A DNA stretch of 64,000 bases. Origin: CAZWRV01 sp964636325 (lineage in GTDB: Bacteria > Verrucomicrobiota > Lentisphaeria > Victivallales > GWF2-50-93). Both the position numbers and the translations under genes were made by a program. The notes beneath the pieces are model-generated. The model made no database searches. It had not been told where the DNA came from and worked only from the letters and a program-made list of their open reading frames with translations. Location of the stretch: contig CAZWRV010000024.1 of assembly GCA_964636325.1 (NCBI GenBank), positions 4,409-68,408 on the forward strand. Reading direction: 5' to 3'. Below are positions 52,296 through 63,200 of this stretch, in pieces (positions within the stretch are counted from its first letter, which is position 1; the number at the start of each line of letters is the position of its first letter).

Positions 52296-52370
52296 ATGGA
52301 CACCGCCGGGATGAACCCGCCGGTGCCTCCATGCAATTTCGATACGATTAGTATTGGCCTGGCCTTATGA
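52296..52370 (+). CDS. possible 24-aa leader peptide or microprotein
   Basis: In the 315-nt gap between two - strand genes, AAAGGAG (52283-52289) stands 6 nt before an ATG on the + strand. The frame runs MDTAGMNPPVPPCNFDTISI and four more residues to a TGA at 52368-52370. An AT-rich stretch precedes it. The first codons lie in a strong hairpin (CACCGCCGGG with CCCGCCGGTG, one mismatch, ATGAA loop; about 52303-52327). No + strand gene follows, so it cannot be a simple attenuator. Its reality is uncertain. The rest of the gap, 52071-52295, shows no other feature. Confidence 0.3.
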   Translation: MDTAGMNPPVPPCNFDTISIGLAL

Positions 52371-52385
52371 AAGTGCAATGCGGCC

Positions 52386-54653
52386 TCACTGCCCGGCGGC
52401 AGCCTTCTTCTTGATCTGCCCGTTCTCGTCCAGAACCGGGAACCAGCGCATCTTGTCGGCTGCCTCGCCGATCTCGGTCTTCCTGCATCGCCTGACGAGC
52501 GCCTTGTAGAACTTGTCGGCCTGCTCCGGGTCGCGGTTCTTGAGCCATGTTCCGGCGCTGCAGAGGACAACCGCCTTCATATCAGAGTTGTCGGGCATCA
52601 GCTCGGCGGCCTTCCAGGCCAGGTCGGCGGCATTGTAGCGGTAGTGCAAGCGCTTGTTGGGCGACGGGACGCTTTTCGCCGCGCGCTCGTGTTCGTCGGC
52701 TGAAGGCGGAGCCAGCCCGGAATTCTTCCGCTCGGAGAATGTCGGGCCTTCTTCATAGCTTCCGTCATGGTAGAACCAATCCGGCTCCAGTTCCGTTCCG
52801 AAAAGTTCCAAACCATTGAACCTTGCGATCTTCGCGGCCTCCCAGTATGCCTCGGCCTTCCTCTCCTTCGGCGTGCCGGAATCCGTTGCCGCACTGATGT
52901 TTGCGCAATACGAGTCGAACACCTTAAGCAGTGATTCAGGATAATACTGTCTAGCCTCCTGCAGGCTTCCGTAACGGGCAAGACGTCTCGCCAGGAGATG
53001 ACGGATCTTGACGCATGCGCCGTGCGTATTGAGCACCCAGTACGAGTCCCAATACCTGTAGTCGTCCTGAACGGATTCTTCATCTTTATCCGGCATGGCC
53101 AGCAGTTCCGCAGGCCAGTTCTTGTCGACATAAGCTTTGAGCTCGTCGGTGCTCAGAACATCCTCGGCGACGTATGCGGCGTCGGCCCAGCTGCCTGATT
53201 TGAGAAGCAGATCAAGCGATTCAACATACTGGCTTTGGGCGAGTTTGAGCACGCCCAACTCGGCGCCGACTTCGTTGGCAAAAGGAGTTTTGAGAAACAG
53301 AAGGTCTCCGTCGTTGAGGTAAAGGCTGCCTTCAAGCCCAAGCCTCTTCACCGGGGTAGGATTTTCTGCCAATGCTGCAGGCGGAAAACGGTCGGAAAGC
53401 TTGGATAGGATTTCAGCGGCCTCGTCCAGCCTCCCGTCATGTAGCAGGAGCTTCGCCTTGAGCCATCTTGCGGTCGGCGTGGAGGGCGCTAATTTCAGCC
53501 ATCGGCGCGCCGCATCCAGTTTGCCGGCGCGGTACTGGGCCAGGGCAATCTGCTCGGCGGCGAGAACGTCCTTCACGTCCGCCGCCTCGACCGCTTCAAG
53601 CCAGAGCTCGATCGCCGGCCTGTAGCTGTGTGCCGGCAACACGCGGGCTACGCGAGGATATTTCGCCGCCGCCTTTTCCATGAGATTCAGAAACGCCTCC
53701 TTGAGAGGATCGTCGACGTCTATGTCACCTGGATCGTGTGAGATGACGTATGCGTTCATCACCTTCAGCGCAAGCGGATCGGACGCGAACGAACGAAGCA
53801 TGCTCCTGTAATTGCCATGAAAAGCATCCTGGCAGGTAAACTTCAGCGAGCCTAGCGCATACGGATCACCTGCCGCCCACTGCCCGAGATAGAGCTTGAG
53901 CGCTTCCAACGTGCGGCCTGCATGCTTGTGCTGCCGCGCCTCCCACCCTAGGCTTGCCGCGGCGAGGCCGGTGGAGTCCTTGAAACCATTCTTCACAAGC
54001 TCCCTCACCATCTGGAAATAGGCGATGGCCTGCTTCGGATCATCCTCCTCAAAGCTTTTCGCCACCATGTATGCGGCCCAAGTTGATTTGAAAATTCTCT
54101 CCTCGGGCGGAAGCTCAAGAAGCTCAAGCCAGATCTTCCTTGCGCCCGCGAAGTCGCCGCCGTGCCAGGCGATGCAGCCGCGGAAATAATATGCGAACTC
54201 CTTCGGCAGGCCTGCGGAAACGGCAGGAACTGCGCCGGGGAACCTTGACGGCGCCGACACTGAAGGGCGCAGCTCGAAGTCGCAGGAATTGTTCTCTGAA
54301 GGGTAGATGTCTATCTTTTCCCTTTCCTGCCTGTGCGAACTGACGACGGCGTCAATTTCTCCCTCGGGCATCTTGGCCATCTTCAGCGCTGCCCGCAGGT
54401 CGTCGAGTTCGGCCCCGAGAGTTTCAAGCGTCTCGCAAAAGCAATACTTGGGAGGCTTGGCCGTGAAGGCCGGATTCGAAGGCTGCATGCGGATGAGTTC
54501 CCGGCTGAACGAGGCCCACGGCGCGTCGAGCATCTGCGAATCTGTGTCGGTCAGCATCCAGTTCGGGAAGAACGGCCCGCAGGCGACGACGTCAAAGATA
54601 CTAGCAAAGCAAATGTATACCGCTGCCAGTATCTTGGCTTTCAGTCTTCGCAT
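52386..54653 (-). CDS. lipoprotein-like TPR/alpha-solenoid protein
   Basis: A 755-aa exported protein. The signal ends FDVVACGPFFPNWML, with Cys25 in a lipobox-like VVAC context; the CGPFFPN opening recurs in a family of secreted TPR proteins of Verrucomicrobia, Lentisphaerota and Bacteroidetes. The rest is helical with degenerate TPR-like pairs (AKSFEEDDPKQAIAYFQMV, AIALYR-type LAQYRAGKLDAARRWLKLA, LLHDGRLDEAAEILSKL). No catalytic motif is seen. It is preceded on the same strand by the DUF3142 gene across a 315-nt gap full of palindromes. The function is unknown; a surface protein-binding scaffold is likely. Confidence 0.75.
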   Translation of the reverse strand: MRRLKAKILAAVYICFASIFDVVACGPFFPNWMLTDTDSQMLDAPWASFSRELIRMQPSNPAFTAKPPKYCFCETLETLGAELDDLRAALKMAKMPEGEIDAVVSSHRQEREKIDIYPSENNSCDFELRPSVSAPSRFPGAVPAVSAGLPKEFAYYFRGCIAWHGGDFAGARKIWLELLELPPEERIFKSTWAAYMVAKSFEEDDPKQAIAYFQMVRELVKNGFKDSTGLAAASLGWEARQHKHAGRTLEALKLYLGQWAAGDPYALGSLKFTCQDAFHGNYRSMLRSFASDPLALKVMNAYVISHDPGDIDVDDPLKEAFLNLMEKAAAKYPRVARVLPAHSYRPAIELWLEAVEAADVKDVLAAEQIALAQYRAGKLDAARRWLKLAPSTPTARWLKAKLLLHDGRLDEAAEILSKLSDRFPPAALAENPTPVKRLGLEGSLYLNDGDLLFLKTPFANEVGAELGVLKLAQSQYVESLDLLLKSGSWADAAYVAEDVLSTDELKAYVDKNWPAELLAMPDKDEESVQDDYRYWDSYWVLNTHGACVKIRHLLARRLARYGSLQEARQYYPESLLKVFDSYCANISAATDSGTPKERKAEAYWEAAKIARFNGLELFGTELEPDWFYHDGSYEEGPTFSERKNSGLAPPSADEHERAAKSVPSPNKRLHYRYNAADLAWKAAELMPDNSDMKAVVLCSAGTWLKNRDPEQADKFYKALVRRCRKTEIGEAADKMRWFPVLDENGQIKKKAAAGQ

Positions 54654-54722
54654 CTTTAACCCCTCTAGTCATTTACGGCGCAACTTGGAAAATATTTTTG
54701 AAAAGTAGTTTGCGACATCCCT

Positions 54723-54815
54723 GGCGCAAAACAAGACATGGCAGCACTCGTGTGCTGTGTTCGCCAATTGCGCCTGGAAGCCGCAAGCTACTTTTGCGCC
54801 GTAAGGGCGCATTTT
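54723..54815. repeat. nested palindromes with terminator-like stem
   Basis: GGCGCAAAA (54723-54731) pairs with TTTTGCGCC (54792-54800). Inside is CAGCAC/GTGCTG (54742-54757). Immediately afterwards GCGCC/GGCGC around GTAAG (about 54796-54810) precedes a run of six T on the + strand. No + strand gene lies upstream, so the element is more likely repeat DNA than a terminator. Confidence 0.55.
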
Positions 54816-54870
54816 TTCAGCAGGGAAAAACTTAGTCCCTTATGAAAAATCTCAGAAATATTTTTGCAGT

Positions 54871-54925
54871 AGTATGCCGCTTTCGCCGAAAGCGGCACTG
54901 GCGACTTCGGCGAAGTCGCCATACT
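54871..54925. repeat. 55-bp three-way palindrome, AGTATG family
   Basis: Outer stem AGTATG (54871-54876) with CATACT (54920-54925). Inside are two hairpins, CCGCTTTC/GAAAGCGG with loop GCC, and GGCGACTTC/GAAGTCGCC with loop GGC. The two halves are inverted relatives of one another and the loops are complementary. Same architecture as the GTAG elements but unrelated in sequence. Confidence 0.8.
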
Positions 54926-54968
54926 CAAACACCTGCTATCTGTAAGCTCGCCTTTTTCCCTTGTGAAA

Positions 54969-56291
54969 TTAAAATTTTCCATCCGGGAAAATTTTAATCT
55001 GAACCTCTGTGTCCCTGTCAAACCTGGCCCAGCAGAACGGCATCTTCTGCTCGGGCCTGAGGCGCATCGCCGACGATGCAATTCTGAATTTGAGGATATT
55101 GTCTCCGTTCCCGATGATTTCCGCGTTGTTGAAGGTGTCGGCGGCGACGATTTTCGCGCCGCCCCATTGCATTTCAAGCTCCACCGGCCCGAGGCAGTCG
55201 GCATTGCCAAGGTTGACGATGTCCGCCTCGACCAGACCTGGCTCGGGGTAGCGCGCTGAAGCCTCAACCTTGATCTCTGGGACCTTGCCGTCCATTATGC
55301 ACGCGAGAGTCTCCCAAGGCCAGTTCAGTTTGTCGCCCTCGACCGGCAGGCGATACCAGATTATGCCCTTCAACGCCTTCGGCCTGTCTTTTGTCCACTT
55401 TGCGACAAGCTCCGCCATCTCTCCAGGATCGGTCGAAATTTCACGCGAGCTTAACCTGCCGTCTCTGGATTGCGGCGGAGCTTCCGCGGAAACGCCAGCG
55501 AATTTCCCGGCAGGATTAAAATAAGCCGTGTAGCCGTATGTCGGAAGCGCGACTCGGAAGGGGACGCCGATGCGCCCGGCTTTCTCGACGGCTTCCCATG
55601 CCCCGCGAGCATCGCAGAGCGTTGATTTTGATTCCATGCTGGAAGGCCGTTCAAGCGAATGGGCCTGAAGGACATACGAACCGGCAGACTTGGCAAGCCT
55701 TTTAAAGGATTTGTGCTTCAGCCAGCAGGGCAGGGCGGTAATCACGAGCGGCGTCGGCGATATCCTTTCACGGATCGCTTCAACCCAGATGCGGTAGCCG
55801 TCGAGCTTCGACTCTGGACAGTCGAAGTCAAGCTGAATTTCCGACACGGCGGCGCCGTCCGCCTCCGCCGCCGCTAGGGACGACTTGCATAGGTCTCCGA
55901 TAGTCCTGCAGGCTTCATCTGTCTCGGAAAAGGGACCGGAAAAGGGGCCGATCCTTATGGCGAGGCCGATTCTGGCGGCCGCGCCGGAAAGCGTCGCGAA
56001 ATCGGGCTTCGCCTTGTGGACTTCCGGTTTTCCGTTCCGCCAGACGACTTCAGCGGCGAGGACACAGATTTCCCCGAACGCAGCCGAATGACCGCGGACA
56101 GCATCCTTCACCGCCGGAGTCCAGTTTCGCTGCCATACGTAGGCGTCGTGCGGCAGAGGGCCCGGCGCACGGCCTCCTTTGAACAGGCTGACGGCGGCTG
56201 ACGCCAGAATAACCGCAACCGCAGATGCGGCCGCAAGCTTTATGCAGAATGCAAGTTTTAAAATCCGGTTGACCACGGCCCAACTCTCCAA
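54969..56291 (-). CDS. DUF3142 protein
   Basis: A 440-aa protein with an N-terminal membrane anchor or signal (AAASAVAVILASAAVSLF, about 20-37). The DUF3142 pattern follows: DAYVWQRNWTPAVKDAV, LAIRIGPFSGPF, IQLDFDCPESKLDGYRIWVEAIR (key DFDCPESKLDGY), PLVITALPCWL, VLQAHSLERP and FRVALPTYGYTAYF. The DUF3142 fold is a glycosidase-like TIM barrel with no proven activity. A small beta domain ends the protein. It reads towards the lipoprotein-like TPR gene, suggesting a functional pair. No ribosome-binding site was seen at the ATG 56291, so the start could be later. Confidence 0.8.
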   Translation of the reverse strand: MESWAVVNRILKLAFCIKLAAASAVAVILASAAVSLFKGGRAPGPLPHDAYVWQRNWTPAVKDAVRGHSAAFGEICVLAAEVVWRNGKPEVHKAKPDFATLSGAAARIGLAIRIGPFSGPFSETDEACRTIGDLCKSSLAAAEADGAAVSEIQLDFDCPESKLDGYRIWVEAIRERISPTPLVITALPCWLKHKSFKRLAKSAGSYVLQAHSLERPSSMESKSTLCDARGAWEAVEKAGRIGVPFRVALPTYGYTAYFNPAGKFAGVSAEAPPQSRDGRLSSREISTDPGEMAELVAKWTKDRPKALKGIIWYRLPVEGDKLNWPWETLACIMDGKVPEIKVEASARYPEPGLVEADIVNLGNADCLGPVELEMQWGGAKIVAADTFNNAEIIGNGDNILKFRIASSAMRLRPEQKMPFCWARFDRDTEVQIKIFPDGKF

Positions 56292-56347
56292 AATTATCTA
56301 TTTGCGCTTTTCATCGCAACTTATAAAAACTTATTTCCCGAAATTAC

Positions 56348-56441
56348 AAAGCGCAACAGGAGTTGCGCATTCCAAAGATGCTTCGCATCGAACTTATGAC
56401 GCCTTTGGCGTCTTTGGAATGCGGCACTCCTGTGCCGCTTT
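56348..56441. repeat. 94-bp mirrored palindrome, AAAGCG family
   Basis: Two inverted arms flank a short centre. The left arm is AAAGCGCAAC-AGGA-GTTGCGC then ATTCCAAAGA and GATGC/GCATC (56348-56389). The right arm is GACGCC/GGCGTC, TCTTTGGAAT, then GCGGCAC-TCCT-GTGCCGC and TTT (56398-56441). The 10-bp ATTCCAAAGA stem is perfect; the four hairpins are each perfect; AGGA and TCCT loops are complementary. It lies upstream of the DUF3142 gene. Confidence 0.82.
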
Positions 56442-56477
56442 CACTTTCGTTATATCACCCCGACAGGGGCCTTTTTC

Positions 56478-56957
56478 TCACAGGGAAAAATTAGGTTTTT
56501 TAAAAATGGATTCTATCCGCCACATTCCAATCTTCCCGATGTCTTTGAGAGCGAAATATACAATTGTCCCGCAGGGGATTCCTATAAGAACATCATAAAC
56601 TACAGCAGATGGAGTTAACAATGCGGCGGCTGGATAAGAAAGCGGCGATGCGACATATGTCCGGCCAGGTATTGCATTAGACACTCTTGTGAGAGTGCCT
56701 TCACGTGGAATATTCCATTGGCCGCCGTCGAAATAAGAATCGGAATCCGTATAGGCTATGCATTCAAAGTCCGGATATCTCCTTCCTTTTTCAGATTCAA
56801 TACATACAACTGGAAGACATCCGGGCGGCCTGTGCATTCTTCCTTCAAATTCTTCCGGCGGGTACAATGGAGGCCTAGAAGTATATACGCCCCAATCCTT
56901 TAAGTTCTTCATATGGCCGACAGGAAAAAGACCGATTTCATTTCCAATCCTTCTCAT
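56478..56957 (-). CDS. hypothetical protein with C-terminal hydrophobic segment
   Basis: About 159 aa from the ATG at 56957 (a TTG at 56996 is in frame). It reads as protein (NLKDWGVYTSRPPLYPPEEF, RRYPDFECIAYTDSDSYFDGG, SYPAAALLTPSAVVYDVLIG) and has a hydrophobic stretch ending in SAVVYDVLIGIPCGTIVYFAL. The C-terminal pattern recalls YceK-like small envelope proteins, but I would not assign it. It lacks a signal peptide and its AT-richer composition differs from the neighbours, so it may be a 5'-truncated gene. The 266 nt from 56958 to 57223 show nothing recognisable. Confidence 0.42.
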   Translation of the reverse strand: MRRIGNEIGLFPVGHMKNLKDWGVYTSRPPLYPPEEFEGRMHRPPGCLPVVCIESEKGRRYPDFECIAYTDSDSYFDGGQWNIPREGTLTRVSNAIPGRTYVASPLSYPAAALLTPSAVVYDVLIGIPCGTIVYFALKDIGKIGMWRIESIFKKPNFSL

Positions 56958-57223
56958 CGACTCGTTCAAGATCGGAATATGATGTATGTGAACCAATATG
57001 AATTACAAATACATCGATGTAAAACATGTTCAAAGAAAAATGAGGATAAGATTTCACTGCTGAGGATATGGTGTGGTCGTAGAAGAACGGTTTATACAAC
57101 GGAATTTACTTTCCGGAGGAATTATGATTTCAGATTTTCCGGCGGGGATGAATGAAAAAGGGACGGCAGTTTATTTTTACCGTACCTGCTCATATATCTA
57201 TTGTACAGAAAATCTGAACTGCG

Positions 57224-60200
57224 TCACCGTTTCGGGGGCGCGGCCTCCTTGACGACGGCACCGTTGCTGTCGCTCATTACGAGTATTGAGAACTTCTCCA
57301 CGCTGTTGATTTCGTCGGTGTTGAGGGAGGCGTAGTCGAAACGGCCGCGGAGGTCGGTGTAGCCGTCCTTGTAGAACTTAACTGAGCCGTCGGCCATTTT
57401 TGCGTAGACCTTCACGTAGACTGCCTGGAGGTTTTTGCCGTTGCCGCGGTCGGCGACCTTGATCTGGCCGAAGTTCTCCTCGAGGCTGATGTTCATCGTA
57501 TTTGCGTAGTAAGTCTTCGCCGCCTTCTTTCCCGAGGAGCTGATCTCTACGAGAAGGTTCGACGAGAGCAGGTCGGCGGGAAGCTCGAAGCTGAACGCCG
57601 TCTTGTCCGCAGGAAGCTGCTTCGCCTCGGTCTTGTTGGGACGGATGTATGAGAACTGCTTTCCGTAGTCCGTGGAGAACGGGCTGTTGGAGAATAGGAA
57701 TTCGACGTCCATGAGATAATAGTTGACCGTGCAATCCTTGATGTTCGCATAGGTCATCTGCGCTTTTCCGCCGTCGATCTGGAAGTCGAGCGAAGGCTCC
57801 TTGGAGGCCATGGCCGTCATCGCGGTCTCGCGGTTGTCCTTGTCAAGGATCTTCGGAGCGGCGCCGCCCTTGATCTCGTCCGTCTGGCCGACGATCTCGA
57901 GGAATTTGTTCCGCCAGTGGACGGCGGGATAATCCTTGTATTTCCCGGCGATCTTCAGCGCGTCGTCCGGTTTCCCCTGCGAGAAGGCCAGGTATGCTGC
58001 GAAATAATCGTGCTGCATTTTCGTCGCGAGTTTCGCAGAATCGACCTTCGCGAAGAACTTGAGCGCGTCGGCGACGCGATCCTGGAGGATCATGTAGTAA
58101 GTCACCGCCATCAGGTCGTCGTTGTCCATCTCCTTCTTGAAGCTGAGGATGTCGAGGAGCCTGCAATACTGCTGGAAGATGGCCTCGTTCTGGATTGTGC
58201 GCTTCACGCCGAACTGACATGTTCTGGCGTTGACGAAGGGGCTATATTCCAGGAACTGGTATGTCCTCCGGACGACGGGATCGACCGTGAGGATTTCGCT
58301 CTTGAGGTAGCTTCCGCAGTTTGCGGCTATCTGCGTCGTCTTCAGATATTCGCGGATGGCTGGGACGAAGTTGTGGAATATCCCGTATGACCAGAGGACG
58401 TCGTTGTAGGCGTGGGCCGCATCGAGAGTCCTGTATGCCTTCTCGAAGAACGCCTTGTCGCGCATCCGGAACGCGATCTTCGCAAGGTCGAGCCGGTTGA
58501 TGTTGTTCTTTCCCAGGAACTCGAGGACCTGTTCTGGCGTTCCCTCCTGCGAGACATACTGCCAGGATGACGTGTCGACATCCTTGAGCTTAGCGACGAC
58601 GTTAATCGTCGACGCCTCGCAGAACGCGACAAGCTCCTCGTTGATCGACACTTGCGCCGGATAGTGGCTGAAAGTCCCGGTCTTCGGGAAGTAGAAGAAG
58701 TATTCGAACCTCTGGGTCGTGAACGGCTGGAGGTTCCAGTGCAGCGTCTTGGTGTAGAAGCCGCTGCTCACCGGAACCGCGCCCTGCGGTATCTGCAGGA
58801 GGACATCGACGTCCCGGGCGCTGGAGGTCGGATTCGTCACCGCGACGAAGCAGCCGTAGACGGCGTTGGCGAGGAAGTCGCCGCTTACATACTTGTCGAT
58901 CTGCTGGTTGTGGTCGTAGGTGTAGCGGTCGTCCGCCTTGAAGTATCTCTGGCCGGCGAGCATAGGAGTCTTCTCCTTCGACGGCTTCGCCTCCGATATC
59001 TCCTTGTGGAAGACGACCATCGGACCTGCGGCCGTGATGGTGAGCGTCCTGCCCTTCAGCTCGGTCTTGGACTTCTCGGCCTTGAACGGGATGTCGATGC
59101 TCGCCATTGCCAGCATCGTTTCGGTGAAGCATGTGGAGGCCTCTGCGAAATTCGCAGAAAGGAAGCTGTCGGCGGCATCCTGCTTGGCGAAGTCGTTCCA
59201 GAATGCGTTGACCCTGACGAGGGGGGCTTCATGGGCGGCGATCGGCAGCTTGTAGTAGTTGTTCTCGGCGAGTTCGGCTGTCTGTTCGAGCTTCCTGTAG
59301 AGCTGAGACTCTGCGGCGCGTTTCCGCAAGGCGGCTCCTAGCTGCTCTTCTTCGGCAGCCTTGTCCTGCTTGGCGTCGGCCAGTTCGCGGCGGCGGTTCT
59401 GCGCGTCGGCGTCCTTCCTGGCCTCCTCCTTGAGCATCTTGGCCTCGGCGGACTTTTTAGCCTTTTCCGCGGCCGCCGCAGGGGGCGGGGCGGCCGGGGC
59501 GGTGACAATGATGCCCGCGCTTTCTGCCTCCATTTCCTGAGGTGCAGGCGCTTCGCCCAGGGCCAGTTCCCTTTCCTTGCCAGTTCCGGCGTCAAGGGAG
59601 CCTGACTTCAAGGCCGTGTTGAAGAGGAAGGAGGCCCTGTTCGGATCCGGAGCTATCATGTCAAACTCCTCCATGATGAAGCGCTGGGTCGCCTTCTGAT
59701 CCTTGAGCTTAGTCCCGAGGAGTATCTTCTCCATCGTGTTCAGTTTGTTTCTGTATAGGCCCGCCTGCATGTAGTCGTCGAGCTTCTCTCCGGCGAACCA
59801 GAGGTCTAGGAACGTCTTGTCCTTCTTGTTCTTCAGAAACGGGAGGATGTTCTTGTCGAAGAACGCCCTGTCTTTCCTGTAGATGAACCAGTTCAGCTCG
59901 TGGCATGCGAACTTCGAATATTTCTCGAGCTTCGTCTTGTCGTCTAGCGATGCCCACTGCGTTACGAATGAGAATTCGGCAAGCTCCGGCGTCCCGTTCA
60001 GCGCGCTGTAGAGGGCGTAGAGCTTCCCCATGCTGTCATAGATGTTGTATGTGCTTGTGGTGATGTCGGCTATGACCAAGCTGGCGTCCTTCTTCAAGGG
60101 GGTGATGTTCTTTGTCTCGACGAAGTGCTTCTGCACGTCGAGGCTGTTCGGGAGGCGGACATCCTCCGTGCCGACCTTGCCGGGAGTTGAAGATATTGAG

Positions 60201-63200
60201 CGGCAGACGGTGCTCCGGGAGTCTATGGCGACGACGGTGAATTCCTGCCTTCCGGCGAGGCTGTCGAGGGCGATCTCGATTATGCCATTCTTGTCCGGTA
60301 AGAGGTTTAAGAATGCCGGGGAACGCTCGGAGAAGAAATCAAGGTTGGGGAAGATCGCGATGTCCTGAGGAGCGCCTCCGCCTTCGCCGCCTTCGGCGTC
60401 TGCAAGTAACGCCCCTTTCGATCCGGCGGCACCGCCATAGGCGTTAATGGCTCCTGGCAGTGCGCCAGCAGGCACAGCCAAGGCCTTGAAATGCTGCCTC
60501 TGGAGCCCTTCTTCCGGCGGGCGCGTCTCGGTGATTCGCAGGATGAAAGGGTTGAGTAGGAGTCCGGGCCGCTGCAGCATGTTGCCCGGGAACTTCTGCG
60601 TGAATCGCCGCCTGATGATGTATTCGTATTCCGAGCCGATGGCGATGCCTGAGCAGTAAACGGATGTCAGGGGCGGTTGGGATATCGAATCCTCGGCCGG
60701 GAAGTCGTGCGCGGCGAGCCAGGTGAACGGCGAATATGTCATGCCGTAGCTGTATTTGTCGGCGAAGACATGTATGCGCGTAGTCGAGTCGGAGTTTGCG
60801 ATTTTCGCAACAAGCTTGCCGTCCTTGACTGCGAGGTTCGCAATCTGCAGAGGAGCGGTTTTCGAGATCTGCGAAATTCGCAGATCCGAAACTACCGCGT
60901 CGGCGACCTTTTCCCCTTCCACAACATTTATTGTCATGCTGTGCCCGATGTCCTTGAGGAGGAGGGAATATGTGCCGGCAGGCAGGCCGTTGATGTTGAT
61001 GAATCCGTCTTTTATGGAGGCCTTGCCGAGGCAGTTGCTGACGAAGGTTCCGCCGCGCGTTTCTAGCAGGGAGATTTCGGTTTGATCCGGTGCGGGCTTG
61101 GAGCCCATATAAGGGAGCGAGACAGCTTCGCCTGCGGGGATGTTCATTGAGGCCGGATACGTCGCGGTGTCGGAAGTCAGCGTGCAGAACGAGCGCTGCT
61201 GGCCGTCCGAATAATTGGCGTTGAAGGAAACGACATCCTTTAGAGCGCCGAGTTCGGCATAGCCGTCGGCGTCGGTCTTGAGCTGGGCGTAGACGAGCTC
61301 CTTGAAATATTTGTTCTTCAAGGAAATCTGCAACGGCCTGTCGGCGAGCGGCGACCCGCTTTTGTCGAGCAGGCGCAGAAAATATTTTCCGTCGGCCTTC
61401 GACAGCAGAAGCTCGTTGATCCTGTCGGTGCTGTCGATGCCGTTGATCTCGAAAGCGGCGGTTTCGGAGGACAGGTTGACGTCCTTGGCCTGGCTGAGGG
61501 ATCTCGCCTGGGCGGCGAGCGTGAAGGAGACGCTTCTGGTATTTTCAGGGACGTTGAAGGTCTCGACGGAGTCCTTGTCCGGGAAGAGCTTGAAGTCCTC
61601 GACGGTCCTGACGGCGCTGACGCCGTCGAGATCCTGCGTGTTGATGACGAGCCTGACCTTTTCCAAGATGGAGAGGGAGACGGGCTGGTCGCCGACATAA
61701 AGGACCGGGCGGACGACGACCTTGGCGTCCTTACGCTTGATGAGGGATTCGCGGTCGACGAAGATGCCGGCCTTGAGGACGTAGTTTTCGGCCTGGTGGT
61801 CGAAGCTGTCGAGGGAGCAGAAGTCGCCGGAGCAGAGGATGATGTTCTGCTTCGCAGGATTTGTGGAGAACGGAACGAGGATCACGCCTTCTTTCTCACT
61901 GTCGTATTTGTGGCCGTCCATCCAGATGCTGGCGTTGTCGATCTTTGAGTTGTTCTCGCCGTATATGGTGAACATATGGCCTGCGGCGGTGACCTGCTGC
62001 GCAGCCCTGAGGCGTCCCTTGCGGACGATGGCTCGGCTGACCTTTCCGCCGCCGATGAAGTCGACGACGTAGACGCCGCGCTCCTTGAGCGACGGGAATT
62101 CGAAGGTGCGCTCGATCCTGCGCAGGTTCAATTCCTTGTATTCATGGGTCATCTCCTCGTTGGGGACGAGGCCGTCGAGGTTGATGTCGACGCTGGGCTC
62201 CTTCATGTTGTCCTTGTAGAAGTTGAAGAGGTTGAGCCTGTAGATTTTCACGAAGAGCTTCTCGACGTTCTTGACGCCGAGCGTGAGCGAGACGTTCTCG
62301 TCCGGGCGGAAATATTCCTTGTTGCGCGGTGAGAACTCGAGGTCGACCCTGTCCTTGAGCGCCTGGTATTCGGCGGGCGAGAGCAGGGCGAACCACTTCT
62401 CCTGGTCGCCGATCCCGTTGAGTATCTTGGCCTGGGCGAAGTTGCGCCTGAGGACGTCGTCGCGGACATAGGCGGCGAACTCGTTCCAGTTCTCCGCGTC
62501 CTTAAGGAAGAACTGGAGGTGGTCGTTCACCAGGGCTGTGTCGTCGTTGATCGGAGGGAGGATCGTCCACTGAGAGAAGTTCGACTGGATGTTCGCGAAG
62601 CAGTTTCTGTCGCTGAAGGATTTCGAATATTCCTCCCTTATATAATAGACGTTCTTCGGGAGCTTGACGTATTCAATGAAGAGCTGCCTGTCCATCTCGC
62701 CCTTGCGCTGCGCGATCCTGAGCTGCTGGAAGATGATGTTGGACTTCAGGGAGTTGTGGACGGGGGCGAGTGTCTTCGCAAAGTTCCAGAGCCTGTCGTA
62801 GTAGGCCTTCTCCTCGTCGGGCTGGAGCAGGAAGTCGACGCCGTCGGCGGGCTTGAGCCTGAGGAGGTATGCGTTGACGAAGTTGCCTTGGTTCCTGAGC
62901 TCCGGCATGAGCTTCGCGCATTCGTCAAGCTGGTCTAGGAGCAGCAGGTTGTGTATGTTCAGCGAGCCGAACCCGCCGCTGTTCTTGTATTTGAGGTCTT
63001 CGACGATGAGCGCGGGAAGGCCGGGGAAATCAGGACGTGAGAGCATCGAAAGGAGGCTTCTGCGGACGTCGGGCGACATGTCCTGGGCGGCGAGGAAGTC
63101 GAGCCCGGCCGGCTCGAAGCCCTCGACGGTATTCTTGTAGCGCAAAAAGGCGTTTTTCTTCAGCGTCTCGAAGCTGAACAGGTTCTGGTCGAGGACGAGC

